DNA of 64,000 nt from Pseudomonadota bacterium (GTDB lineage Bacteria > Pseudomonadota > Alphaproteobacteria > Rhodospirillales > Magnetospirillaceae), in assembly GCA_021847015.1 (NCBI GenBank), contig JAJZVW010000011.1, positions 48,595-112,594 on the forward strand, read 5' to 3'. Below are positions 35,771-45,306 of this stretch, piece after piece; within the stretch, counting starts at the first letter, position 1, and each line of letters begins with the position of its first letter. The notes under the pieces are model-generated. The model did not search any database. It was given only the letters and a program-made list of their open reading frames with translations, and was not told the origin of the DNA. The position numbers were made by a program, and so were the translations under genes.

Positions 35771-36184
35771 GTGGCCGCAAGCGACCCGACCGAAAGCGCC
35801 CCGCGCGGACGCCTGTCCATCCGCACCGTCGCCATGCCGGCCGACACCAATCCTTGGGGCCACATGTTCGGCGGATGGCTGATGAGCCAGATGGACTTGG
35901 CCGGCGGCGTCCACGCCTTCAAACGCGCCAGGGGCCGCGCGGTGACGGTGGCGGCGGAGGCGATGGAGTTCCACCAGCCGGTCTTCGTGGGCGACGAGGT
36001 GAGCTGCTACTCCGAAATCGTGCGGGTGGGCACCACCTCCATCGCCGTCCGCGTCGAGGTCTGGGTGCGCCGGGACGGGCTGGATTCGGACCAGATCCGG
36101 GTCACCAGCGCGATCTTCACCTACGTCGCCGTCGACGAGAACAACCGCAAGCGCCCGGTGCCGCCCGGGGACGGCACGGTGTGA
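35771..36184 (+). CDS. Acyl-CoA thioesterase, YciA-like hot-dog
   Basis: 137 residues from a GTG at 35771 with GGGGA upstream; an ATG at 35714 would give a longer, atypical N-terminus. PADTNPWGHMFGGWLMSQMD matches the N/D-containing helix of hot-dog thioesterases, and AMEFHQPVFVGDEVSCYSEI is the family's second block. It probably hydrolyses short to medium acyl-CoAs as a hexamer in the cytosol. Confidence 0.85.
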   Translation: MAASDPTESAPRGRLSIRTVAMPADTNPWGHMFGGWLMSQMDLAGGVHAFKRARGRAVTVAAEAMEFHQPVFVGDEVSCYSEIVRVGTTSIAVRVEVWVRRDGLDSDQIRVTSAIFTYVAVDENNRKRPVPPGDGTV

Positions 36185-36208
36185 CCGCCGTCCCCGAGGC
36201 GCCTCCGC

Positions 36209-37477
<1,269 letters not shown>

Positions 37478-37576
37478 GATAGTCTCCGTGGTTCGAGGCG
37501 GCTTCGGCCGGGAACGGGCCGCACCGCCGAGAGCGACAATGAACCCGAAAAGTGGCGGAAAAAGCACCTTTCGCGA

Positions 37577-37927
37577 TCAGGGATTTTGCGCATTCCATTG
37601 AGAGCCGTATTGAAGCACCTGGACCTTCTCGACCGTCACGAGGCCGCTGCCGATCATGCCGTCCAGCACCGGCACGAACGCGTCGATCCTGTCCTTTGCA
37701 TCGACGATCTCGATCACCACCGGCAGGTCCTCGGACAGGCGCAGGATCTTGCCCGTGTGGATCCGGCTGGAATGCCCATATCCCAACGGACCGCGCAGGA
37801 CGGTCGCCCCCGCCATGTGCATCTCGCGGGCCTTCATCACCACGGCCTCGTAGAGCGGCTGGTGTCCGTACTTCTGCTGCTCCCCGGCGAATATCCGCAG
37901 CAGTACGGCATCCTTGGGCAATTGCAT
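37577..37927 (-). CDS. DUF190 protein (CrcB-associated), copy 2
   Basis: 116 residues, beginning LPKDAVLLRIFAGEQQ, with the same MKAREMHMAGATVLRGPLG block as copy 1 at 19261. The C-termini differ (SQWNAQNP here). It lies 10 bases after crcB copy 2, so both genes are probably under the fluoride riboswitch at 38408-38453. Function of the family is not known. Confidence 0.85.
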   Translation of the reverse strand: MQLPKDAVLLRIFAGEQQKYGHQPLYEAVVMKAREMHMAGATVLRGPLGYGHSSRIHTGKILRLSEDLPVVIEIVDAKDRIDAFVPVLDGMIGSGLVTVEKVQVLQYGSQWNAQNP

Positions 37928-37937
37928 GCTCGTCCTC

Positions 37938-38321
37938 CTAATCGTTGAGAAGCATGGCCCCGGCGTGGCCGAGCCAGACGCCGAGGAGGCTGAGCGCGAC
38001 GGAAAGGCCGATATTCATTCCCGCCCACATCATTTCGCCGTCCCGGGCGAGGGCGAGGGTCTGGAGGCTGAAGGACGAGAAGGTCGTGTAACCTCCGCAC
38101 ACGCCGACCATGACGAATTGACGCCACTCGCCGGGAACGAATATCCTCCCCTCCGGCGCAGTCAGGGTTGCGAACAAGCCTATGACGAACGAGCCGGTGA
38201 TGTTGATCACCAGCGTCCCCCAGGGAAAGGTCTGGCCGAACCGGTCGGAGATCAGGCCGGACAGCCAGTAGCGCAACGTTCCGCCAAGCGCGCTGCCGAT
38301 CGCCACAAGCAGATAGGTCAT
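37938..38321 (-). CDS. crcB: CrcB/Fluc fluoride channel, copy 2
   Basis: 127 residues from the ATG at 38321, matching copy 1 exactly in length. TYLLVAIGSALGGTLRYW, PWGTLVINITGSF and GGYTTFSSFSLQT carry the pore residues. A longer in-frame upstream extension would run through the terminator hairpin and is rejected. It should export fluoride, and its mRNA leader contains the riboswitch that senses fluoride. Confidence 0.94.
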   Translation of the reverse strand: MTYLLVAIGSALGGTLRYWLSGLISDRFGQTFPWGTLVINITGSFVIGLFATLTAPEGRIFVPGEWRQFVMVGVCGGYTTFSSFSLQTLALARDGEMMWAGMNIGLSVALSLLGVWLGHAGAMLLND

Positions 38322-38352
38322 TCCCTGCCCTCGCCATGCTGACGGCGGGCAT

Positions 38353-38377
38353 GAAAAACCCGCCTTCGCGGCGGGTT
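38353..38377 (-). terminator. Intrinsic terminator in the fluoride-riboswitch expression platform
   Basis: Read on the minus strand, AACCCGCC pairs with GGCGGGTT around a GCGAA loop, followed by five Ts. The 8-bp stem lies between the riboswitch aptamer and the crcB start. With fluoride bound the terminator would be prevented from forming, allowing crcB and DUF190 to be read. Confidence 0.85.
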
Positions 38378-38407
38378 GGCATAGTCGACCCACCGCGATT
38401 CCTACGC

Positions 38408-38453
38408 GGCAGGAGTCATCAGCCTTGCGGCGGTTTTGGGAGACCCCATTCCC
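38408..38453 (-). promoter_or_regulatory. Fluoride riboswitch (crcB RNA motif)
   Basis: On the minus strand: GGGA-ATGGGGTC-TCCC gives P1 and its loop, AAAACC joins it to a short GCC-GCAA-GGC hairpin, and CTGATGACTCCTGC closes the motif. GGGGUC in the P1 loop can pair with GACUCC (one G-U), forming the pseudoknot of the crcB motif. Consensus elements GATGA-like and CUGAUG match what I recall of the family. It sits 30 bases before a terminator hairpin and 87 bases before crcB. Confidence 0.87.
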
Positions 38454-38543
38454 ATGGATATGTCGGAGCCCGATAAAACCCGGCGCCCATATGTATCCTT
38501 ACACGAGCGGACCGGAGGAAACAACAGCGGCCCGGAAAGACAC

Positions 38544-38738
38544 AGGGCTCCGAACTCAGACAACCGAATCCTTAATGTGCCCCTGAATGATGGTGTCATC
38601 CCGAGCGGAGCGAGGGATCTTTCGGGCACAAACGGCAGCCGCCAACGGCTGAAGGATCCCTCGTCGCGATTGCTCCGTCGGGATGACAGGAAAGTAACGA
38701 TACCATTAAGCGAATTGAAACCTGAGGTCGAAGCCCTG
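38544..38738. repeat. Dispersed palindromic element, copy 4
   Basis: 195 bases with imperfect terminal inverted repeats: CAGGGCTCCGAACTCAG at the left, and CTGAGGTCGAAGCCCTG at the right (reverse complement CAGGGCTTCGACCTCAG). Both ends continue with CTTAATG. The internal hairpin matches copy 3. It lies between the fluoride riboswitch and the HtrA gene, and accounts for most of the 334-base gap 38456-38789. Confidence 0.85.
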
Positions 38739-38789
38739 CGGAAAGACCGGCGGCGACGGGGCACCGCCGCCGCCGCCTTCCACGAAATC

Positions 38790-39896
38790 CTAGCGTCCCT
38801 CCTGTCGAGGCGCGTTCTCCTTCACACCTTTCTTAGCCGGTTCGATGATGACGTCGAAGGCACGCTTTTCTCCCTTGCGTTCCACCATCAGGGCGACGCG
38901 GGTTCCCACGGGCGTGAGGCCGATCCGGTTGCGCAACTCGGCCGCGTTGCGAATCGGGGTATCGTCGATGCCGACCACCACGTCGCCGCGCTCCAGGCCG
39001 GCCTTGGCGGCCGGCGACCCGGGCTCGACCTGCACGATCGCCGCGCCGCGTGTGCCGGGCGCGGCGAGGACGGCGGCAAGGTCGGGAGTCAGATCCTGGA
39101 TGGCGACTCCAATTCGCCCGCGTTTGACCTCGCCATAGGCGATCAGCTGCTTCATCACCGCCCGCGCCATGTTGATGGGCACGGCGAACCCGATGCCGAC
39201 GTTGCCGCCGCCCGGCGCCAGGATGGCGGTGTTGATCCCGATCAGCTTGCCCTTGAAATCCACCAGGGCGCCGCCCGAATTGCCCGGATTGATCGAAGCG
39301 TCGGTCTGGATGAAATCCTCGTATCCCTCGATCCCGAGCCCGGATCGCCCCACCGCCGAGACGATGCCGTTGGTGACCGTCTGCCCCAGCCCGAAGGGAT
39401 TGCCTATGGCCAGGACATAATCCCCCACCTGCACCTTGCCGCTGTCGCCGAACGGCAGCGACTGCAATCCCGATGCGTCGATCTTGAGAACGGCGATGTC
39501 GGTGGGCGGATCCCGTCCCACCAGCTTGGCCTCGAAGGTGCGCCCATCCTTGGTGGTGACGCGGATGCGCTGGGCGCCCGCCACCACATGATTGTTGGTC
39601 AGAACGTAACCGTTCTGGGCATCGACGATGACCCCCGACCCGGCCGCCACGGTTTCCCGTTTTTCAGGGGGGAGATTCTCGGGAAGATTGAAGAAGCGGC
39701 GGAAGAACGGGTCCTGGAGCAAGGGGTTCTGGATTTCCTGGACCGTCCGCGTGGAGATGTTGACCACCGCCGGAGTCACCTGCTGCACCAGCGGGGCCAG
39801 GGTGAGGGGGGTATCCGGAGGGAGCTGGGCTTCCGCCGGCAAGGACACGGCGAACAGGACAAGGAAAGCGGCCGCCTGGACGATCCTGAGAAACAT
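38790..39896 (-). CDS. Periplasmic trypsin-like serine protease, HtrA/DegS type (single PDZ)
   Basis: 368 residues from the ATG at 39896 with GGAGA upstream. An N-terminal signal peptide (MFLRIVQAAAFLVLFAVSLP, cleavage near AEAQ) is followed by the catalytic triad: TNNHVV (His), TDIAVLK (Asp) and GNSGGAL (Ser). Only one PDZ domain is visible (RIGVAIQDLTPDL to EPAKK), so it is DegS-like in layout and not two-PDZ DegP. Envelope protein quality control is the expected role. Confidence 0.9.
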   Translation of the reverse strand: MFLRIVQAAAFLVLFAVSLPAEAQLPPDTPLTLAPLVQQVTPAVVNISTRTVQEIQNPLLQDPFFRRFFNLPENLPPEKRETVAAGSGVIVDAQNGYVLTNNHVVAGAQRIRVTTKDGRTFEAKLVGRDPPTDIAVLKIDASGLQSLPFGDSGKVQVGDYVLAIGNPFGLGQTVTNGIVSAVGRSGLGIEGYEDFIQTDASINPGNSGGALVDFKGKLIGINTAILAPGGGNVGIGFAVPINMARAVMKQLIAYGEVKRGRIGVAIQDLTPDLAAVLAAPGTRGAAIVQVEPGSPAAKAGLERGDVVVGIDDTPIRNAAELRNRIGLTPVGTRVALMVERKGEKRAFDVIIEPAKKGVKENAPRQEGR

Positions 39897-40000
39897 GGTC
39901 GCGGTCTCCTGATGATGCGCCCTCGTGCTAAGACGGTTTTCCGGACCACGGCCGGGCCCGGCGCGGCGGGTGGACAGGCGCCGGATCGCGCCATCCGCGC

Positions 40001-40951
40001 TCAGACATTGGGTGGGCGGGGCCAAGGCCATCGCCGGCGGGAAAAGTCGTAGCCGGAGAAATCGGGTAATAGCGGGCCGGGCAACGGCAAGCGTCCGTAG
40101 TCGGGCTCGGGCGCCAATTCCTCGAGCCTGGCCAGCCGTTCGGCGGTGGTGGGATGGGTGCGGAACAGCCGCAGCCACGAGGGCGGCCGTCCCAGCCGTT
40201 CCCACCCTCCGCCCTGCAACACGTCGATACGGCGCAACGCCAGCATCAATCCCTCGGCGTCGCCGGTGATCTCGGCGGCGCTGGCGTCGGCGGCGAATTC
40301 GCGGGTACGCGACAATTCCAGCGTCAGCAAGTCGGTGGCGATCGGCGCTACCGCCAGCAGCAGCAGAGGCAGGAGCGGCAGCTTGATCCCCGCCATCGTC
40401 GCCGGCAGGAAAATGGCCAGCGAGAGCAGTCCGAACAGAGAAAGGAAGCGCGTCAGCCGGCCGGCGGCGTCCGCCAACCTGAGAATCCGGAGATCCCCGT
40501 GCCGGTGATGGCTGACCTCATGCGCCAGCACCGCCGCCAATTCCCGGCTCGGCAAGGCGTCCACCAGGCCCCCCGAGACGGCGATGGCGGCATCCGAACC
40601 CGTCCCGGTGGACAGCGCGACCAACTCCGCCCGCGGAATGTAGAGAACCGACGGCACTTGTTCCAACCCCGCCCGCTCGGCGAGCCCCCGCATCAACGCG
40701 AAAAGACCGGGTGCGGTGGTGGGCGACAGCGGCACGGCACCGAAAAGCGCACGCAGCAACACGGTGGAGCGCACCGGCTGGAACAGCAGGAGCGCCAATG
40801 TGCCGAGCAGCGCCCACACCACCCCTTCGGCCCCGGCCGTCAGCCACCCGACCAGCGCCATCCAACCGCAAATCCCCACCAGGATCAGAATCGACTGCAA
40901 CCGGTTGCGATGGCGATGGCGGGAAATAGCGGCGCGGTCGAGCGGAGCCAT
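40001..40951 (-). CDS. M48 family membrane metalloprotease (HtpX-like)
   Basis: 316 residues from the ATG at 40951. Two transmembrane helices near the N-terminus (QSILILVGICGWMALVGWL, VWALLGTLALLLFQPV) are followed by the zinc motif HEVSHHRHGD (HExxH), two more hydrophobic segments, and the third zinc ligand in SRTREFAADASA. HtpX-type proteases degrade misfolded inner-membrane proteins. It lies 14 bases after the CbpA-like gene and 104 before the HtrA gene, a proteostasis unit. Confidence 0.87.
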   Translation of the reverse strand: MAPLDRAAISRHRHRNRLQSILILVGICGWMALVGWLTAGAEGVVWALLGTLALLLFQPVRSTVLLRALFGAVPLSPTTAPGLFALMRGLAERAGLEQVPSVLYIPRAELVALSTGTGSDAAIAVSGGLVDALPSRELAAVLAHEVSHHRHGDLRILRLADAAGRLTRFLSLFGLLSLAIFLPATMAGIKLPLLPLLLLAVAPIATDLLTLELSRTREFAADASAAEITGDAEGLMLALRRIDVLQGGGWERLGRPPSWLRLFRTHPTTAERLARLEELAPEPDYGRLPLPGPLLPDFSGYDFSRRRWPWPRPPNV

Positions 40952-40965
40952 GTGAGCAATCCAAG

Positions 40966-41904
40966 TTACGGCTTGGAGCGCGGGTCGTAATGATGACGGC
41001 GGCTCCAATCCCTGATGAAATCCGCCAGTTCGTCGTCGATGGGGTCCGGGAGCGCCACCTTGAGGGTCACGTATTGGTTGCCGCCCTTTACCCCTTTGCC
41101 TTTCAGGCGCAGCACACTGCCGGTGTTGGACCCCGGCGGCACCCGCACCACCACGTTTCCCGTGGGTGTCGGCACCGTGATGCGCGCCCCGGCCACCGCC
41201 TCCGACAGGCTGATGGGCACGTCCAGGTGAATATCGTTGCCCACGCGCCGGAACCGCGGGTGGGGCGCGATGCGGACCTCCAACAGCAGGTCGCCCGCCG
41301 GCTGACCGCCGCGCCCCGGCTCGCCCAGCCCTTTCAGCCGTAACGTCTGTCCCTCCTCGACGCCGGGAGGAATGGTGACGTCCACCGCGCGGCTTCCCCC
41401 CAGAGTCACCCGCCGCTTTGCGCCGTTGACCGCATCCAGGAAATCGATGGGCAGGGGATGGCGGCGATCCCTCACGCCCGAGCCCGTGCCTGCGTCCGCC
41501 CCGGCGCCGAACGGCGCATGCTGGCCGAAGACATGGGCGAACAGATCGCTCACGTCCTCATAGTCGCCACCGACGCCGAATCGGGACTCCCGCCCTCCCG
41601 GCCACCCGCCCGGACCGCGGGCGCGCGGGTCGAAGCCGTACCCGCCCGCGCCCGCGCCGGCATAGGTGCGGGAAAAAGTCTCGCGGCCTTCGGCGTCGAT
41701 CTCGCCCCGGTCGAAGCGGGCGCGTTTCCCGGGGTCGGACAGCAGGTCGTAGGCGGCGTTGACATCCTTGAACGTGTTCTCCGCCGCCTTGTTTCCCTGG
41801 TTGAGGTCGGGGTGGTATTGCTTGGCCAGCTTGCGAAAGGCCTTGCGGATCTCGTCCTCGCTGGCGTTCGGCTTGACGCCGAGAATGTCATAAGGGTTGC
41901 GCAT
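40966..41904 (-). CDS. CbpA-like J-domain co-chaperone
   Basis: 312 residues from the ATG at 41904. The J-domain is [20 protein letters not shown] with the HPD motif in [12 protein letters not shown] Gly-rich linker ([18 protein letters not shown]) leads to two beta-rich C-terminal domains ([38 protein letters not shown]). No zinc-finger CxxCxGxG repeats are present, which separates it from DnaJ. It would deliver clients to DnaK. Confidence 0.92.
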   Translation of the reverse strand: MRNPYDILGVKPNASEDEIRKAFRKLAKQYHPDLNQGNKAAENTFKDVNAAYDLLSDPGKRARFDRGEIDAEGRETFSRTYAGAGAGGYGFDPRARGPGGWPGGRESRFGVGGDYEDVSDLFAHVFGQHAPFGAGADAGTGSGVRDRRHPLPIDFLDAVNGAKRRVTLGGSRAVDVTIPPGVEEGQTLRLKGLGEPGRGGQPAGDLLLEVRIAPHPRFRRVGNDIHLDVPISLSEAVAGARITVPTPTGNVVVRVPPGSNTGSVLRLKGKGVKGGNQYVTLKVALPDPIDDELADFIRDWSRRHHYDPRSKP

Positions 41905-41980
41905 GAATTCGGTCCGCCATTCCACAGCCTCACCCCGCCGCGCCGAGCTCGGCCGTCAATCCCGACAGGCTTTGTCCTCA

Positions 41981-42011
41981 CATGGTGCCGGCCGCGGCGA
42001 CCGGCACCATG
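41981..42011. repeat. Perfect 11-bp inverted repeat
   Basis: CATGGTGCCGG and CCGGCACCATG are perfect complements around a 9-base loop. It lies 77 bases before the CbpA start on the minus strand, in its leader or promoter. It could be an operator or an mRNA hairpin; there is no poly-T run. Confidence 0.6.
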
Positions 42012-42460
42012 CGTCATGGCCGCTGGTGGAGGGGGAAATGGGGATTCGGCGGGGCCGCAAATGGGCCGAGAGGGAAAAGCCGGCGAAAAGGAGATGCGGC
42101 TTCCGTTGCGTCCGTCTCATCACCATATCCTCGCACGAGCAACATGGTTCTTTGACTATCCCCGCGCCCACCTGCCGCGGCACGCGGCGCCCCGGCCGCG
42201 TAGGTATGGGACCGGGCAATTCAAGATGTGGGGGCAAACGCCGGAAGGTCAAGCGAGCCGAAAATATTTTGTACTGTTTTCAATATGTTGCTCCGTTTCG
42301 CGGAGCTCTTCGGCACCTTACGAAACCGTAACCTGGCCGCAAGAGTGCGGTAAGGTGGAGACAGGCAGGATAAGGGCAACAAGGTAAGGGAAGGGTCGCG
42401 GTGGATCAGCGCTCCCCATCGTCCTTCTCCCCTCAGGCGGAGCCGAACTCCCGCCGCACA

Positions 42461-42498
42461 GCGGGTCATCCTCCCCCCCCCCCAATCGGATGACCCGC
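42461..42498. repeat. Perfect 11-bp inverted repeat with an 11-C tract in the loop
   Basis: GCGGGTCATCC pairs perfectly with GGATGACCCGC. The 16-base loop contains an uninterrupted run of eleven C (42473-42483). It lies in the 725-base gap 41905-42630, upstream of the two-component system and before a strong terminator hairpin. Confidence 0.6.
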
Positions 42499-42539
42499 AG
42501 ACGAAGACGGACCGTTCCCCCCGGCCGTCTAGCGGAACG

Positions 42540-42580
42540 CCCCCGCAGCCCGTCCCCCTGGCTGCGGGGGCTTTCCTTTT
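42540..42580 (+). terminator. Strong intrinsic terminator upstream of the response regulator
   Basis: CCCCCGCAGCC pairs perfectly with GGCTGCGGGGG over a 9-base loop, followed by CTTTCCTTTT. It lies 51 bases before the regulator ATG, so it either ends an unannotated short transcript or acts as an attenuator. No coding gene ends near here on the plus strand. Confidence 0.75.
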
Positions 42581-42630
42581 CGGGCGAGCGCGGAGTATGG
42601 TCCCAGAAGTCCAGCCAAACCGGGACCGGC

Positions 42631-43308
42631 ATGCGCATCCTGCTGATCGAAGACGATACGGAAGCCGCGGCGTATATGGCCAAGGGCCTGAGAGAGGCCG
42701 GCCATACCGTCGACGTCGCTGCCAACGGCACGGATGGCCTCTTCCTCGCCACCACCGAACGCTACGACGCGATGATCGTCGATCGCATGCTCCCGGGGCT
42801 CGACGGATTGGCGATCGTCCAGGCCGTCCGGGGATCGGGCAACACCACGCCGGTGCTGATTCTGTCGGCCCTCGGCAAGGTCGACGACCGCGTCCGCGGC
42901 CTGAAGGCGGGCGGCGACGATTATCTGGTGAAGCCCTACGCCTTCGCCGAATTGCTGGCGCGGCTTGAGGCGCTGGGCCGGCGCGTCAGCGCGGCCACGC
43001 CCGAGACCCGCCTCAGGGTCGAGGATTTGGAAATGGACCTTCTGGCCCGCACCGTCACACGGTCGGGCCGGCCGATCGATCTTCAGCCACGCGAATTCCG
43101 TCTGCTCGAATACCTTATGCGCCACGCCGGGCAGGTGGTCACGCGCACGATGCTGCTGGAAAACGTCTGGGAATACCATTTCGATCCCCAGACGAACCTT
43201 ATCGACGTCCATATCAGCCGGCTGCGGCAGAAGGTGGACAAGGATTTCGAGCAGGCCCTGATCCACACCGTGCGTGGCGCCGGATACACATTGCGTGCAG
43301 CCCGCTGA
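42631..43308 (+). CDS. OmpR/PhoB-family response regulator
   Basis: 225 residues from the ATG at 42631. Receiver: MRILLIEDDTEAA (acidic pocket), MIVDRMLPG (phospho-Asp), VLILSALGKVDD (Thr/Ser switch) and YLVKPYAF (Lys). The C-terminal winged helix ends DPQTNLIDVHISRLRQKVD and RGAGYTLRA. It overlaps the kinase gene by about 14 bases and should be its partner. Target genes unknown. Confidence 0.94.
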   Translation: MRILLIEDDTEAAAYMAKGLREAGHTVDVAANGTDGLFLATTERYDAMIVDRMLPGLDGLAIVQAVRGSGNTTPVLILSALGKVDDRVRGLKAGGDDYLVKPYAFAELLARLEALGRRVSAATPETRLRVEDLEMDLLARTVTRSGRPIDLQPREFRLLEYLMRHAGQVVTRTMLLENVWEYHFDPQTNLIDVHISRLRQKVDKDFEQALIHTVRGAGYTLRAAR

Positions 43309-44674
43309 CCTTTTCCGCGCGACGACCTTCCGGCTGGCGCTCAGCTATCTCGCCATCTTCATGGTCTCGGCCATCGCCCTGTTGGGATTGGTGTCGTGGA
43401 GCACGTCGGTCTTCATCCAGTGGCAGGTTCAGGAAACGGTCGAGGCCGAAGCCGGCGGCCTGTCCGAGAAATACCGGGAACGCGGCATCGAGGGACTGAC
43501 GGAGCTCATCGCCCAGCGCGCCCGCGAGGACAGCGAGCGGCGGTCGGTGTACCTGCTGCTTTCCCCCGACGGCATGCGGCTGGCCGGCAACCTCTACGGC
43601 TGGCCCGCCCGCGAAGGCGACACGGAAGGCTGGATACGGTTCAGCATCGAAAAGGTCGGTGACGACCAGTTCGTCACCGAGGTGCTGGCCCGCACCTATG
43701 TCCTGCCCCAAGGCTACCACCTGCTGGTGGGGCGCTCGCTCTTCGACACCAGGCGGGTCAAATTGGCGATCAACCGGGCGCTCGGCCTGGGCCTCGCCAT
43801 CACCATCATCCTCGGCGTGGTCGGCGGCTACGTCACCAGCCGCCACATGGTGCAGCGGGTGGACGCCATGAGCCGCACCGCGCGGCGCATCGTCGGCGGC
43901 GACATGAACCAGCGCATGCGCCTGTCCGGGGGAAACGACGAGTTCGACCAGTTGGCTCATTCCTTCAACGAAATGATGGACGAGATCCAGCGGCTGGTGG
44001 AAAGCCTCAGCACGGTCACCGACAACATCGCCCATGACCTGCGCACGCCGTTGAACCGGATGCGCAGCCGGATCGATCTGGTGCTCATGCACAGCCCGGA
44101 TGTCGAGGCCTTCCGCCGCACCCTGGAAGAGACGCTAGCCGAAGCCGACAACCTGCTGGCCACCTTCAACGCCCTGCTGACCATATCGCACGCGGAATCC
44201 GGCACCCGCATGCACAACCTGCCCCCCCTCGATCCCGCGCTGCTCGCCGCCGACGCGGCGGAACTCTACGAGCCTCTGGCGGAGGAAAAGGGGGTCACCC
44301 TCTCGGCCCAGGCCGAGTCCGGCCTTTCGGTCGCCGGCGACCGCCATCTGCTGTTCCAGGCGCTTGCCAACCTGATCGACAACGCGGTCAAGTACACCCC
44401 GGCGGGAGGATGCGTGAGCATCCGCGTCGCCGCCGTGGACGAAGGCGTCGAGGTCGCCGTGGCCGACAGCGGGCCGGGAATTCCCGAAGAATCGCGCGGC
44501 CGGGTCCTCGACCGCTTCGTCCGCCTGGACGCCACCCGCTCCACCCCGGGCAACGGCCTTGGCCTGTCGCTGGTCAAGGCGGTGGCGCGGCTGCATTGCG
44601 CGCAGCTCATCCTCGAGGACAATTCCCCGGGATTGATCGTGCGCATGGTCTTCCCCGGTCAGCGGCCGTCGTAA
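43295..44674 (+). CDS. Membrane sensor histidine kinase
   Basis: 459 residues from a GTG at 43295; an ATG at 43274 is the alternative start. TM1 is about residues 14-36 and TM2 about 165-185, flanking a periplasmic sensor of about 130 residues. HAMP follows (TARRIVGGDMNQRM), then the phospho-acceptor His in DNIAHDLRTPLNRM and the ATPase N, G1 and G2 boxes LIDNAVKYTP, ADSGPGIPE and GNGLGLSLVKAV. It should phosphorylate the regulator just upstream. Signal unknown. Confidence 0.92.
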   Translation: MQPADLFRATTFRLALSYLAIFMVSAIALLGLVSWSTSVFIQWQVQETVEAEAGGLSEKYRERGIEGLTELIAQRAREDSERRSVYLLLSPDGMRLAGNLYGWPAREGDTEGWIRFSIEKVGDDQFVTEVLARTYVLPQGYHLLVGRSLFDTRRVKLAINRALGLGLAITIILGVVGGYVTSRHMVQRVDAMSRTARRIVGGDMNQRMRLSGGNDEFDQLAHSFNEMMDEIQRLVESLSTVTDNIAHDLRTPLNRMRSRIDLVLMHSPDVEAFRRTLEETLAEADNLLATFNALLTISHAESGTRMHNLPPLDPALLAADAAELYEPLAEEKGVTLSAQAESGLSVAGDRHLLFQALANLIDNAVKYTPAGGCVSIRVAAVDEGVEVAVADSGPGIPEESRGRVLDRFVRLDATRSTPGNGLGLSLVKAVARLHCAQLILEDNSPGLIVRMVFPGQRPS

Positions 44675-44677
44675 AGG

Positions 44678-45142
44678 TCAGTGCCGCCGGGCGTAGCGCC
44701 CCACCAATTCCGCCTCGTCCAGCACGTAGGGCTGTGCGGCGGCACGGGCTTCCTCGAAGCTGGCGACCGACGCGACCGGCAGATGATCGGCGGACAAGGC
44801 GCAGACATGGAAGTGGTAATGGTGGATGCCGTGCCCCCGGGGCGGACACGGCCCGCCGTAAGCCGCCTCTCCGAAATCGTTGAGGGCATGATGCACCCCC
44901 CGCGCCGACCGCCGTGTCCCCTCGCCTTCCTCCAGGCGATGACGGTCAGCCGGGATGTCGAAGGCGAACCAGTGATGGAAGGTTCGGCCGGGGGCATCGG
45001 GATCCTCGCAGAAAACCACGAAACTGCGCGTACCCTCGGGCTCCCCGCTCCACTCCAACGGCGGCGAAAGGTTCGCCCCGTCACACGTGTACGCGACGGG
45101 AATGTTGCCATCGGGCGCAAAGGCCGGGCTGGTGATGCGCAT
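44678..45142 (-). CDS. YbhB/YbcL (PEBP) family protein
   Basis: 154 residues from the ATG at 45142 with AGGAGG upstream. The family motifs are CDGANLSPPLEWSG, FCEDPDAPG, HHWFAFDIP and GGPCPPRGHGIHHYHFHV, which form the anion/ligand pocket of the PEBP fold. The biological role of bacterial members is not settled. Its stop is three bases from the end of the kinase gene (convergent). Confidence 0.9.
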   Translation of the reverse strand: MRITSPAFAPDGNIPVAYTCDGANLSPPLEWSGEPEGTRSFVVFCEDPDAPGRTFHHWFAFDIPADRHRLEEGEGTRRSARGVHHALNDFGEAAYGGPCPPRGHGIHHYHFHVCALSADHLPVASVASFEEARAAAQPYVLDEAELVGRYARRH

Positions 45143-45306
45143 CGCTGCTCCTCCTGTGCCCTCGCAGGCAATGCATCGGAACTCCCCGAAGATTTGGCCA
45201 TTTCCGTCCGCGTCCCCATCCCCCTCCACCGCATGCGCTGTCGGTTTCCGCCTGCGCGCGGATCGGCACGGCGGGACCGGCCCCGGCATACCGACGACGA
45301 CGCAAC

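Larger units (their letters stand above)
42370..42580 (+). ncRNA. Candidate small RNA or attenuated leader
   Basis: A span with no plausible gene contains a long hairpin (42461-42498) and a textbook terminator (42540-42580) on the same strand. AT-rich sequence around 42255-42315 (AAATATTTTGTACTGTTTTC) could be a promoter. I match it to no known RNA family and it may equally be the leader of the response regulator. Start position is approximate. Confidence 0.35.
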
